This document shows, in pieces, positions 20,232 through 30,680 of a stretch of DNA of 64,000 nucleotides. Under the pieces are notes generated by a model. That model saw nothing but the letters and a program-made list of their open reading frames with translations. It searched no databases and was not told where the DNA came from. The number at the start of each line of letters is the position of its first letter. Position 1 is the first letter of the stretch. The translations under genes were made by a program, and so were the position numbers. The DNA comes from Haematobia irritans (Eukaryota > Arthropoda > Insecta > Diptera > Muscidae): assembly GCF_050003625.1 (NCBI RefSeq), contig NC_134400.1, positions 227,766,085 to 227,830,084 of the forward strand. The letters are read 5' to 3'.

Positions 20232-21365
20232 CACGCAAAAAAAAATAAATAAACAAAGATCGTTTCTCATATGCATTTCGCTGTAAGGAAGTTTATTTGG
20301 AAGAAAAGTGTATACTTTTTGTGATTAACGTTTATTCTTTTCCAGAATGTAGGTTAGGTTAGGTGGCAGCCCGATGTATCAGGCTCACTTAGACTATTCA
20401 GTCCATTGTGATACCACATTGGTGAACTTCTCTCTTATTACTGAGTGCTTCCCGATTCCATGTTAAGCTCAATGACAAGGGACCTCCTTTTTATAGCCGA
20501 GTCCGAACGGCGTTCCACATTGCAGTGAAACCACTTAGAGAAGCTTTGAAACCCTCAGAAATGTCACCAGCATTACTGGGGTGGGATAATCCACCGCTGA
20601 AAAACTTTTTGGTGTTCGGTCGAAGCAGGAATCGAACCCACGACCTTGTGTATGTAAGGCGGGTATGCTAACCATTACACCACGGTGGCTCCCTCCCAGA
20701 ATGTAAAAACAATTTCATAAAGACTAACTCAAAAAAAAAATTTTCCCTCACATCTTTCTCACTTCCACGAGGTTTTTTAGTTCTTCACACCTTTTTCTGT
20801 AATACAAACAATGTTGAAGAAATTATTCAATTTTTTAAATTTTACCTTTCGCCTGGACATCACTAACAAATTATCGTTATAAGTTATATTTATATAGCAT
20901 AGCCGTTTAAACAAATTATATTTAACAGAAACATACATTTATTTGGGCAGCGTGGAGCAGTGCTTGGTTCGTCCGCCTTGCATACCAAGGGTCCTGGGTT
21001 CGATCCCTGCTTCGACCGAACACCAAAAAGTTTTTTTTACATATATTCCAAACAGGTTCGGAAAGATTCGAAAGATTCTGAAAAGGTGTTCAACATTAAA
21101 TACTACTATATTAAATGTTTACTATGAAACTGTAAAGTGTGTCTTATTAAAGACATAAAGTCAGAAAAGAACATTGCTTGATGAAAACGAAATGGACTGT
21201 GGTGTTGGTTCAAATATTTTTGTATAGCAAAAATAAAAATGTTGTAACAAACGATTTTTTTTTTTTGGTAATAAAAGTTTAAATTGTTCGAAGAAATTTA
21301 AAAAAATCTAAAAGAAAAACGTTTTCGGTACCCGTTTTCCAAACGTTTTGTTTTTTCTTTGCGTG
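20232..21365. mobile_element. DNA element with CACGC-A ends and tRNA-like module, copy 2
   Basis: CACGCAAAAAAAAATAAA...TTTCTTTGCGTG flanked by TA at 20230-20231 and 21366-21367. It contains the plus-strand tRNA-like module 20945-21018 (GTGGAGCAGTG, GGTTCGATCCC) and is interrupted by a SINE at 20352-20695. The left 120 bp and central part match 17349-17650 and 24142-24465. Confidence 0.78.
20352..20695 (-). mobile_element. tRNA-derived SINE with 10-bp target duplication
   Basis: Flanked by CCAGAATGTA at 20342-20351 and 20696-20705; the empty site (CCAGGATGTA) is visible in the sister elements at 17484 and 24283. On the minus strand the head is tRNA-like, with box A TGGTGTAATGG (20672-20682) and box B GGTTCGATTCC (20628-20638), the internal RNA polymerase III promoter. 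The tail ends CCTAACCTAACC. Related, more diverged copies lie at 42050-42310, 47980-48220 and, partially, 28610-28700. It would depend on a LINE for mobilisation. Confidence 0.88.
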
Positions 21366-22050
21366 TACATACTTGTTTTTGTGGAAGCAAATCGATGGGA
21401 GATCCCGCGATGCGCTTTAAAATAAATGTTTGTGGACTTGTCCAAAAGAACTTTATCAGAAGTTGAAAACAATCGATGGGGTATTCCGGGATGCGATTTG
21501 AAAAAAATGTTTGTGGAACAACTTCCAATTTTGTTTGCTGGGATACTACTAATTGGCAACAAAAATATGACGGGTATTTTTATACCTTTTCCCCCACTGT
21601 GGTACAGGGTATAATAAGTTTGTGCATTTGTATGTAACTCCAAGAAGGACCGACCGTTTAGTATACCAATCGTCTTAGAATTAAAGTCTGACTCGATTTA
21701 GCGGTGTCCCTCTATCTGTACATGTATTTTTGTGTACACAGTACAGCTCGCTGTTTAGGTCTGATGTTCTCAAATTTGGTATAGGGTATTTTTCGTCTCA
21801 AAGACGATCCCTCAGGTTTTTGGAAAAAATCAGTTCAGATTTACATATAGCTGTCATTTATATTTGTAAGCGATCTTGTCATAAATGACGTATTTATCAA
21901 CCGATCTTCTTCAAATTCCTTACATTCAAATATTTTGTGAGACTCGGAAAACTTTCCAAATATCAGCTAAATCTGTTCAGATTCAGATATAGCTTCCATA
22001 TCCATTTTTACTTTAACTTTAGTTCATAATCGAGCCAATGTTTATAACAG
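21366..22050. repeat. Degenerate R1-related repeat
   Basis: Contains the CCCCACTGTGGTACAGGGTATAAT-type segment near 21592-21613 and, at about 21910-22005, a stretch matching the very start of the window (ACATTCAAATATTTTGTGAG, AGATATAGCTTCCATAT). Non-coding. Confidence 0.55.
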
Positions 22051-23250
22051 CAATGTCATTCCTTCATTTTCACATTACTCAACAAAACCATGCTAATCAA
22101 GTTCAGTTTTGCCAACGATTATGTGTTCATTTTTGTCGTGCAGCCTTACCAAAAATTCAAATACAGCCAACATAAAATATTTGCAACCTTCACATTGGGT
22201 CATCTTTAGCACTGATATAGTTTTTAGCCTGTTAAAGAAACACCGTTCATCCATGACATTCATAGGGTCATACCTTATAAGCGAAGTCGTTGTGGCAGCA
22301 ACGTAGTATAAATGGGTGTCATAATGTACCGTACCGTCAGGTAAAGACCCCTTTGGAATACGCCACTGGTGTGGAGCCAAGTACATTTATTCGAACGCAC
22401 TGTGTTGGACTCACATCCATATAAATCAAATAGCAGGCAGTCAGTCACTGGTAAATGTTATTGAAGTGTTCGGTTATAAATACAAAGTATCCGTATCCCT
22501 CGCTGACCCTGGCGATGATTCTAAACGAGTAGCAGACAACTACAGCCTCTGTCACTGTGTGAGTAAATGAGTGTTGAATGTTGAACGCTTGAACGACAGT
22601 CAAATGCTGTCTGCCACTGCGATCAAGCGAATAATAATGCCACTACTACGTAATACTATGCTGCAAACGTCAAATGCATAGTCACTGACGACCATTATGT
22701 GCTGCTTTGGTAACAGGAGCTCAGGTTTTGGCACAAAGTAATAACCCCCCGATTCGGTCCTTCGAAACCCCTTCACTCCACAATATGCTACATGCGTTTT
22801 GTCGTCAATGGTTGTTCTCTTTGCTAAAATCGCATGGGTTCGGTTGCTTTATGCTTCCAACTCCACTTTCCAAATACCAACATAACTTCAACCTGCACAT
22901 AGCTTGTTGGGTGTATGTGGAAGGATGTACATAGTCGGCAACTAAAGTAGAGAGTTGATAATTTATGTACTATAGCGACGAGTATTTAGAACTGCCGCTT
23001 TAAGTTTTTATGGGATTTAATTGCTGACTGTTTGTATGTGTTTTTGCCACAGTCGAAGAAAATCTTCTCGCTTCTTAAAAATGTCTGTAACTATTTCTTT
23101 CGTAAATTTTGCTCGACTAAAATAATTGCAATTATAAGTCATAATTTACTTAAACAGAGCAGATTGTCTCTACCAGGATTATCTTTGTATTAGAAGGACA
23201 TTTTTTGAACTCCATCAAAAGCGTAGGTAATAAACCCGAAATCATAATGA
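22051..23250. other. Stretch without recognised gene
   Basis: No protein family, RNA gene or repeat with a second copy in the window was recognised. A 97-codon minus-strand frame (22093-22386) has no familiar motif and is probably chance. Confidence 0.4.
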
Positions 23251-23252
23251 AA

Positions 23253-24002
23253 ATTTTTGTACATAACAGAGTTGCCAAAAGCATATTTTGGAGAGATGAC
23301 AGCAAACATTTAATTAAATTAACATTTAATATTTTTCAAAAATATTTTTATTTTTCAATATAATCTCCTGAAACTTCAATACACTTAGTCCAACGCTTTT
23401 CTAGCAATTCTATCCCTTGATTAAAACAGTTTTCCTCAAGGTCTTCAAAATAGTGGTTTACAACTGTAATTGCATCTTCATTTTAGGTAAAACGCTTGCC
23501 AGCAAGGATTTTTTTAGATTTGGGAACAAGTAAAAGTCACTGGGAGCTAAATCAGGAGAATAAGGTGGGTGGTCACTTTCACCTAACACATTCACCATAT
23601 CATTATGAATTTCTTGTCCCGATAAACCTTTTTTATGTAAATATTTACATATGTAATTTTTCAATTGTAAACAAATTGCGGATGCGTCTTTTTTGAACAC
23701 CTGTTTCTATATGAAGGAGTTGCCAGATCGAAACAAAATTTAACATGTGTTCATAACAGAGATGGAAGTTTCCAAAACACTTAACTTTTTTCTGTTTATA
23801 CCGCGCTTTTTGTGCTAGGCTAAGAAGTTTCCGAACTGCCCTCCTAGACTTAAAAAAATTTTTGCTACCGAAAATTTCGCGAGAGGTGCATACCGGCCTT
23901 AAGTTGGTACGCACCTCTAATGCAAATTTTTGTTCATAACAGGGTTGTCAAAAGCATATTTTGGAGAGATGTTGACAACTCATGGCAGCAAACATTTAAT
24001 TT
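23253..24002. repeat. Direct repeats flanking the mariner remnant
   Basis: The phrase AAAAGCATATTTTGGAGAGATG occurs at about 23278-23299 and 23950-23971 within longer matches (ATAACAG-GTTG before it, ACAGCAAACATTTAATT after it). The copies bracket the mariner-related segment. They could be a duplicated target or a larger composite repeat. Confidence 0.5.
23348..23700 (-). pseudogene. Mariner-family transposase, internally deleted
   Basis: The N-terminal part reads YLHKKGLSGQEIHNDMVNVLG, as in the first helix-turn-helix region of mariner transposases. It then jumps directly to HPPYSPDLAPSDFYLFPNLK, the C-terminal catalytic-region motif (SPDLAPSDFxLFP). Most of the central domain, with the first catalytic Asp residues, is therefore missing. 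After LKKSL a one-base loss shifts frame; the true C-terminus reads on in the adjacent frame as YFEDLEENCFNQGIELLEKR and ends GDYIEK with a stop at 23348-23350. An extra stop lies where GKRFTxNED is expected. Inactive derivative; a full-length mariner has about 345 residues. Confidence 0.88.
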
Positions 24003-24141
24003 ATTAGAATCATTGTGTGCGTAAAAGTGTTAAGAGGTCTGTAAATAATCAACAATTTATTTGAGGAATATTTGGAACAAATATTAACAATTTATAAAAG
24101 CGATTAGCTGCTTTCAAATTTGTGTGCATTATGCTTCTCTA

Positions 24142-24465
24142 CACGCAAAAAATATTTCCCAAATTTTCCAAACGAAATTTTAGACAAACTACTCGTAAGT
24201 TCGTTTCTCATTTGCTTTTCACTGTAAGGAAGTTTATTTGGATGAAAAGTATATACTTTTTGTGATAAACGTTTATTCTTTTCCAGGATGTAAAAACAAT
24301 TTCATAAAGACTCAAAAAAAACAATCTTTTCTGGGTAATTGCATTTTCCCTCACATCTTTCTCACTTCCACGACGTTTTTTAGTTCTTAGCACTTTTTCT
24401 GTAATACAAACAATGTAGAAGAAATTATTCGATTTTATAAATTTTTTAAATTTTACCTTTGCGTC
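24142..24465. mobile_element. Short CACGC-A element, copy 3 (324 bp)
   Basis: CACGCAAAAAATATTTCCC...CTTTGCGTC flanked by TA (24140-24141 and 24466-24467). Corresponds to the central part of 17349-18329 without the tRNA-like modules, so it is an internally deleted form. Confidence 0.72.
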
Positions 24466-24755
24466 TACAGTTTTGGGTGCATATTAAAAATTTCTTTTAT
24501 TTCAGTGTATATACTTCAATGGCGTGCAAATTTGTGCCACAAAAACTCTCTTGTACCAAATTTCGTAAAGTTCGAATATAAATTTCGAAAGAATCAGGAG
24601 GTGATTGTGAGTCGTTCAGTATAATGTAAAATTTAGCATTATTTCTCATCGATACATATTCCGGCCGAAATTCCACATAATGATTTTGTTATGTTAGAAA
24701 GTCAAATTAAGCGAACAAAATATAGATATGCTATCGCAAGGATAATTAAAGATGG
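24466..24755. other. Stretch without recognised feature
   Basis: AT-rich; no coding signal or repeat recognised, apart from the start of the tandem duplication that follows. Confidence 0.4.
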
Positions 24756-25225
24756 GTTCGAATTTAGCCGCTAAAATCAAAAATAAATCTCGAGTTTAGC
24801 CGATTATTTACTTGTTTTACTGATTCAAAATTGAATCAGTAAAACTAGGCCGATCTTAATACTGGCCTTACGATTAATAATTATTTTGAATTAAGAATTT
24901 TCGCAATTTTTAAGAAACATCTAATTCAATCCTTTGAATCATATCAATCTAACCACGGTTGCCCTATTCTTCATTCTATTGTAGCGCGATCTTAATACTT
25001 AATTCGAATTTATCCGCTAAAATCAAAAATAAATCTCGAGTTTAGTCGATTCTTTACTTGTTTTACTGATTTAAAATTGAATCAGTAAAACAAGACCGAT
25101 CTTAATACTGGCCTTACGATTAATAATTATTTTGAATTGAGAATTTCCGCAATTTTTAAGAAAAATCTAATTCAATCCTTTGAATCATATCAATCTAACC
25201 ACGGTTGCTCTATTCGTCATTCTAT
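24756..25225. repeat. 248-bp tandem duplication
   Basis: Two adjacent copies start at GTTCGAATTTAGCCGCT (24756) and ATTCGAATTTATCCGCT (25004). Each contains an inverted repeat TTTTACTGATT...AATCAGTAAAAC. The start word resembles the end of the GTTCGAGTTTAGCCGCTAAA MITE at 52094. Confidence 0.75.
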
Positions 25226-25842
25226 ACTTAAATAAAAGTTATTATAGTTTCACAAGTTTTTGTTTTTAAACAAACAAAAGAAAACAAAACTTAGGAACTG
25301 GAAGACGGCGACAGTCGGAGAGCGTGTGGACGAAATGCAGCAACAAACGAAAAAGCAGAAGTAGCAAAAAAGTAAAATGGAAGCAGTAAAATAAAAAAAA
25401 TCGTAAAATCTATAAAACTTCTTCATTACACACAGCACGCTCAAGAAGACGCTCACACTCGGGCATTACTCACCCAATCCACCGCCAACACCGCACCCTT
25501 CGCTTCATACATCACAAGAAGTTAGTCTTCCAATCCCTTTGTTTAAGAAGCAAAGAGCATAGGAAAAATTAAAATAAAAGCAAGACGGACGAAGAAAACT
25601 TTTCCATAACTGAAGCAAAATAATGTGACGCGGTGCGGTGTGTTGCATGCAACAACATCGCCACGGACGATATTATACATTGGTATGGGATGGTGTGGGT
25701 GTTTGACTAGTTGTTGGTAGTGTTCCTGTTATTCTGTATCTTTATGATGGGCTTTGGTGCCCATGGCAGCTACATCTAACCTAAAACACTCATTTACAAA
25801 AGCATTTACAGTCTCTAGAGTAAATTTGACACGCCGAATATG
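25226..25842. other. Stretch without recognised gene
   Basis: Purine-rich first half with many AAAG/AAGAAG words. No conserved coding signal or second copy was seen. Confidence 0.4.
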
Positions 25843-26940
25843 AACAAGTAAGGAAAGTCTAAAGTCGGGCGGGACCGACTCTATTATACCCTGCACCACT
25901 TTGTAGATCAAAATTTTCGATACCATATCACATCCGTCAAATGTGTTGGGGCCTATATATAAAGGTTTGTCCCAAGTACATACATTTAAATATCGCTCGA
26001 TCTGGACAGAATTTGATAGACTTCTACAAAATCTATAGACTCAAAATTTAAGTCGACTAATGCACTAGGGTGGAACACAATGTTAGTAAAAAAATATGGG
26101 AAGGAAACTTCGCAAAAGTTTATTGATGATTTATTTCTCGATATATATGTATTAGAATTTTAGGAAAATTAGAGTAATTTGTACAACTTTTCGACTAAGC
26201 AGTAGCGATTTTACAAGGAAAATGTTAGTATTTTGACCATTTTTGTTGAAATCAGAAAAACATATATATGGGAGCTATATCTAAATCTGAACCGATTTCA
26301 ACCAAATTTGGCACTCATAGCTACAATGCTAATTCTACTCCCTGTGCAAAATTTCAATTGAATCGCAGTAAAAGATTGGCCACTGTGGTCATATGAGTGT
26401 AAATCGGGAGAACGATATATATGGGAGCTATATCTAAATCTGAACCGATTTCAATAAAATTTGGCACACTTGACTACACTACTAATTGTACTCCTAGTGC
26501 AAAATTTCAACCAAATTGGGGTAAAACTCTGGCTTCTGGGACCGTATTAGTCCATATCGGGCGAAAGATATTAATGGGAGCTATATCTAAATCTGAACCG
26601 ATTTCAATAAAATTTGGCACACTTGACTATAGTACTAATTGTTCTTCTTGTGCAAAATTTTAAACAAATTAGGGTAAAACTCTGGCTTCTGGGCCCATAT
26701 AAGTCCATATCGGGCGAAATATATATATGGGAGCTATATCTAAATCTGAACCGATTTCATCCAAAATCAATGGGTTCTATTCTGAGCCAAAACACATACT
26801 TGTGCCAAATTTTAAGTCGATTGGACTAAAACTGCGACCTAGACTTTGATTACAAAAATGTGTTCACGGACAGACGGGCATGGCTATATCGACTTAGGAA
26901 AAAAGAAAAGACCTTTAGAAACGTGTTAACGACAACTTAA
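25843..26940. repeat. R1 repeat with 153-bp units, copy 2
   Basis: Starts AAGTAAGGAAAGTCTAAAG and GTCGGGCGGGACCGAC, the reverse complement of the end at 800-838. ATGGGAGCTATAT unit starts are at about 26267, 26420, 26573 and 26726, exactly 153 bp apart. Short open frames across it only echo the repeat. Confidence 0.78.
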
Positions 26941-28605
26941 GTTTCAAAGTTCAGACTCCACTTCAAGTAGAAATTATGCTATGTTTCAAGTCAAAAACCT
27001 CTTTAAAATAAAATGTTGAAAAAAAAACTGCTCCTATTTTTAACGAAATTTTCTTTCATGTAAATATACCCAGTTTTAAGTCGAACCACTTAACTAATCT
27101 AACAATAAAGACAAAACGACTTCTTTGAAAAGTTTATCGACTTTTTGACAAATATTTCTCTATTGAAATAAGCCTTGTATTTTTGAAAAACTCTACGTTT
27201 TAAATATTTTGTCATTCAAAAAAAGCGTTAAATCTTCTTGTCGAAACTTTTTTTAATAAAATCGTTTTGTGTTTCAATAACAAGATAGTAACGATTTTCT
27301 TCGACAATTGTTATGTTTCCATAAAGAACGTTTCCTTTTAATTTCGATCCTTAAATCCTCACTCTCAAATACTCATCTTGTCATAATTTTAAAGTAATAA
27401 TCGGCTAACACGACCTTGGAAAAACAAAATTGTACCCCGTTGATGCCGCATCATATTGAAAAACATCGATTTATATACGTTTAAATATATAGAGCCTCGA
27501 TTTTCAGCACCGAATCAACACCCAAAATTCGTATGGCCTATAGCAAACAACAAGCTCTTTTACTGCCACCCCTTTTATCGTGATCGTATGTTGGCAGGAC
27601 TTTACCACCATCTTCCTTTTCCATCGGCCATGCCAATGATTCCTTTGCCTGTCTTTATATTCATGCTTGTCTCCCTGTGTAGGTGTGTATGTGCTGTATG
27701 TGTGTGCATATCTTCCCTCTGCTTCTAGTACAGCAGCCATATTGTTCGACTGAATGAAACTTTTTCCACGTTGACAGCATACAAAGTATCCTTAAACCGT
27801 AACAATAAAACCCAAAAAGGACCAAAAAACCATCCGTATACCGTGCAGTAACAAATATGGAGACACAATGGGCACCAAACACATAATGGGGTGGCAGCAG
27901 AGATACATCAAGGCTTAGAGGAGGTGAGGATAAAATCAACATTGTTCGTAAAATATAAAAATCGCATGCCAAACTTAAAGACATTACCCGTCACAGTAAA
28001 AAAAAGAAGACCTCCACAATAACCACTCACCCTCATCACTTGTAGATGAGGAAAATTGTTGTACAGTAAATTTGTTTTTCTTATTTCCCAAAAGTTCTTA
28101 AGCACAAGAAAAATATGAGAAGAGGAGAATTGAAGGAGTTGTCGGGGTAAAGCATTAATAACGCAACCAAGCAAAACTTTGTAGACTTGTGAACGCTTAA
28201 AGTTAAAGCAAAGGCAAATCATGATAGGCTATGTTTCCGTGCAACTGAATAGAGTCCGACCGAGTACTCGGCACCGGCCAACAGTTTATGTTCGGCAACC
28301 ATTTAAATTTGCTTATTTTTAGCATTTATTTCGTTAAACTTCAAAATTTCGTTAACTTGAAACCTAAATCGCTTTTGGAATATCGACATCATTACATTGA
28401 ACCTCTTATCCATTTGTATCATAGACCACCATTAAAATTATAATTATCGTTATTCTTTTGTTACAGCTTTTTATATTTTCCCGAGTAGTTCTAACTTTTA
28501 CGTTTTTATTCCAAAACCACAAAGTTTATTTTATATCAAGTGATATAAACAATGCTGTAATGCAGAGAATAGGACACATTTTGCAAATTCATGATAAAAA
28601 TTCCC
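26941..28605. other. Stretch without recognised gene
   Basis: AT-rich 5' half, and a part near 27450-28240 with more balanced composition and short frames on both strands, none with a recognisable domain. Possibly unique intergenic or intronic DNA. Confidence 0.4.
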
Positions 28606-28609
28606 TACA

Positions 28610-28700
28610 CCGAGAAAATGTCACCACTGTGGTAACACAATGGACTGAACAGTCGACATGAGCCTGAATAGCGAGCTGCTACTATACCAAACCTAACCTA
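28610..28700 (+). repeat. SINE tail fragment
   Basis: CACTGTGGTAACACAATGGACTGAACAGT...CCTAACCTAACC matches the non-tRNA end of the SINE at 20352-20695. Confidence 0.7.
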
Positions 28701-29403
28701 ATCTACTCCAAAATAATTTTCTTCGTTAATATTAGGAAACATCATTTACTATTCTTCTTTTTACGAACATATGAAATGTCTACGAAATATTCCACATTAA
28801 CTTTTTTTCGTAAAAAGTTCGTACTTTTAACGAAACTTTCTCACATTACATGATTATTGTGAAGAAGTTTTTACGAATTTATGAATATTTAGCGTTAAAA
28901 TTTCTTCAAGTACGAAAATGTTTCTTTGAAACGACAAAGAAGTTTCGTTGAAGTTGCAAAATTTCTATTTGAATCATAAAGGTATTTCTGAATGGTTGAC
29001 CGATTAAAATATTGGGATGTCACAGGACGGAAGTACTCCATTTTTTGATCCTTTGCATTATTTATTTATTTATTATTTATTATAATTACAAATTACAATA
29101 AACTTTTTTATACGGGCACTAGCAACTAGAGGCTATCGGTCTAACCCTTTGCATTACTTTAGAAGTTGTGCCCTTGAAGTTCATTTGGATGTAGAAATTA
29201 AAAAAAAACCTAAAAAAAACAAACAAAAATTCCAATCTCACTTTTTATTTTTATCAGTATTTTTTTACACTTTTATTTTCTTATTATCTAATTTTTACAA
29301 ATTGAAAAACTTCTTTGCTTCCACCGGGGGATGAACCTGGGTCTGTTGGCACCATAACAGAACGCCTTAGCACACTCAGCCACAAACGCCATTGAAAACG
29401 ATG
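28701..29403. other. Low-information stretch with tRNA-like SINE head
   Basis: AT-rich DNA. On the minus strand at 29320-29395 there is a tRNA-like sequence (GTGGCTGAGTGTGCTAAGGC ... AGGTTCATCCCC) with A- and B-box-like spacing; it lacks a clean acceptor stem and is next to an A/T-rich tail, so a SINE remnant is likelier than a tRNA gene. Confidence 0.45.
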
Positions 29404-30520
29404 CACAGTGGGGCAAAATCGCAAAAAATGGAGATTAATCAAACTACTTATCCGATTTTAAAAATTGATTCACTAATATAATGCTACGTTATCACTGAGT
29501 GACATACGCTGCACATATTTTGGAAGAGTGTGCGGTGCAACTACCACTATTAAAAATAGCTCTAGCGGCCATAGTAATGGACCGATTGTCATGAAACTTT
29601 CCCAATGTTGTACTGTTAATCTGGCAATAGTCCTTTGCAATACTTGGTTATGATTGGGCGCGGTACCTCCCAATCATAACCATTGTTATCCTGCAACTAG
29701 TCCTTGGCTACAATTGGTTATGATTGCGCGTGACACCGCCCATTCAAACTTGGAACGGATATATCTCATGAATTATCAGAAGTATGAATATGAGATTTGG
29801 TATATACTCGTATGTTGATCGTAAAATCAACAGTATGAATTACATCCAAGGTGGAATAGGGCGGTGCCACGCCCCCTTTTAAAAAATGTTCTGGCTCAAT
29901 CGGATTTTTTTGGAAAAAAATAATACAATTTGCACATAGTAATCAATTTATTTTTATTATAATAACGTTCACGAAAGGACGATTGTTATATCATATAATT
30001 ATAAGACATGTGTTTCTGACCTGCTATTTTAAAATATATGCCCAAAGTCATCAAATTCCAATGCATTGTCCTCCATATAATCATCGTCGTCATCTGTTTC
30101 ATGATTTGTGCCTTCTGGTGCCACGTTCGTAAAACTGAAGGCGGAACAAGTAGATCCACCACTGATTTTGGAAGTTGGTGATTTTTTTGTTTTGCAATTT
30201 TAATTTACCAGATAGGATTAGATCTGAACTAAGTAGGAACCTTTTTAAAATGTCTCGATTGTAATCCTCTCGACTACATTTGCGAGAAAAATGTTCTCTG
30301 TAGTTCTTAAAACCTTTGTTTCGGGCTTCCTGGGTTACCCAATTACAAGTTTTACATCACTTTCAAAACTTTTGACGTTTTCACATTTCACTACACAACA
30401 CATAGCACACAATAACAAATACTCTCATCATTGTAACAAACAGTTGCTAACGATATACCAAAAAAAAAACAATTATGTTGTAACAAAGAAAGCGAAGAAA
30501 AAGCTAATAAAAGACAAGAA
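29404..30520. repeat. Repeat family G, copy 1 (starts CAGTGGGGCAAAATCGC)
   Basis: Matches 50193-50365, 51823-52093, 52317-52345 and 53134-53210, which are pieces of one interrupted copy. A minus-strand segment near 30050-30290 reads protein-like (REDYNRDILKRFLLSSD, then an acidic tail ending DDDDDYMEDNALEFDDFGH in a different frame), perhaps the C-terminus of an unidentified transposase. It provides the uninterrupted site GTTGCTAACGATAT near 30444 for the element inserted at 52346. Confidence 0.65.
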
Positions 30521-30680
30521 CTGGGGGCTAATCACGGCATTCGATATCGAGAACTTTTGATCGAAACATAAATTTTTCGGATCACGGGAGTCGATATCGA
30601 GTTTTTTCGATCGACTATTTTTTCGATTGGTAAATTGCAATCGTAAAATATTTTTCACTTGTTTTTTTACATTCATTGAA

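Noticed and set aside
22093..22386. 97-codon minus-strand frame
   Set aside because: No recognisable domain, no splice or promoter context, and overlapping frames on the other strand.
24756..25225. CRISPR-like or satellite array
   Set aside because: Only two long units and no short-repeat/spacer pattern; a plain tandem duplication.
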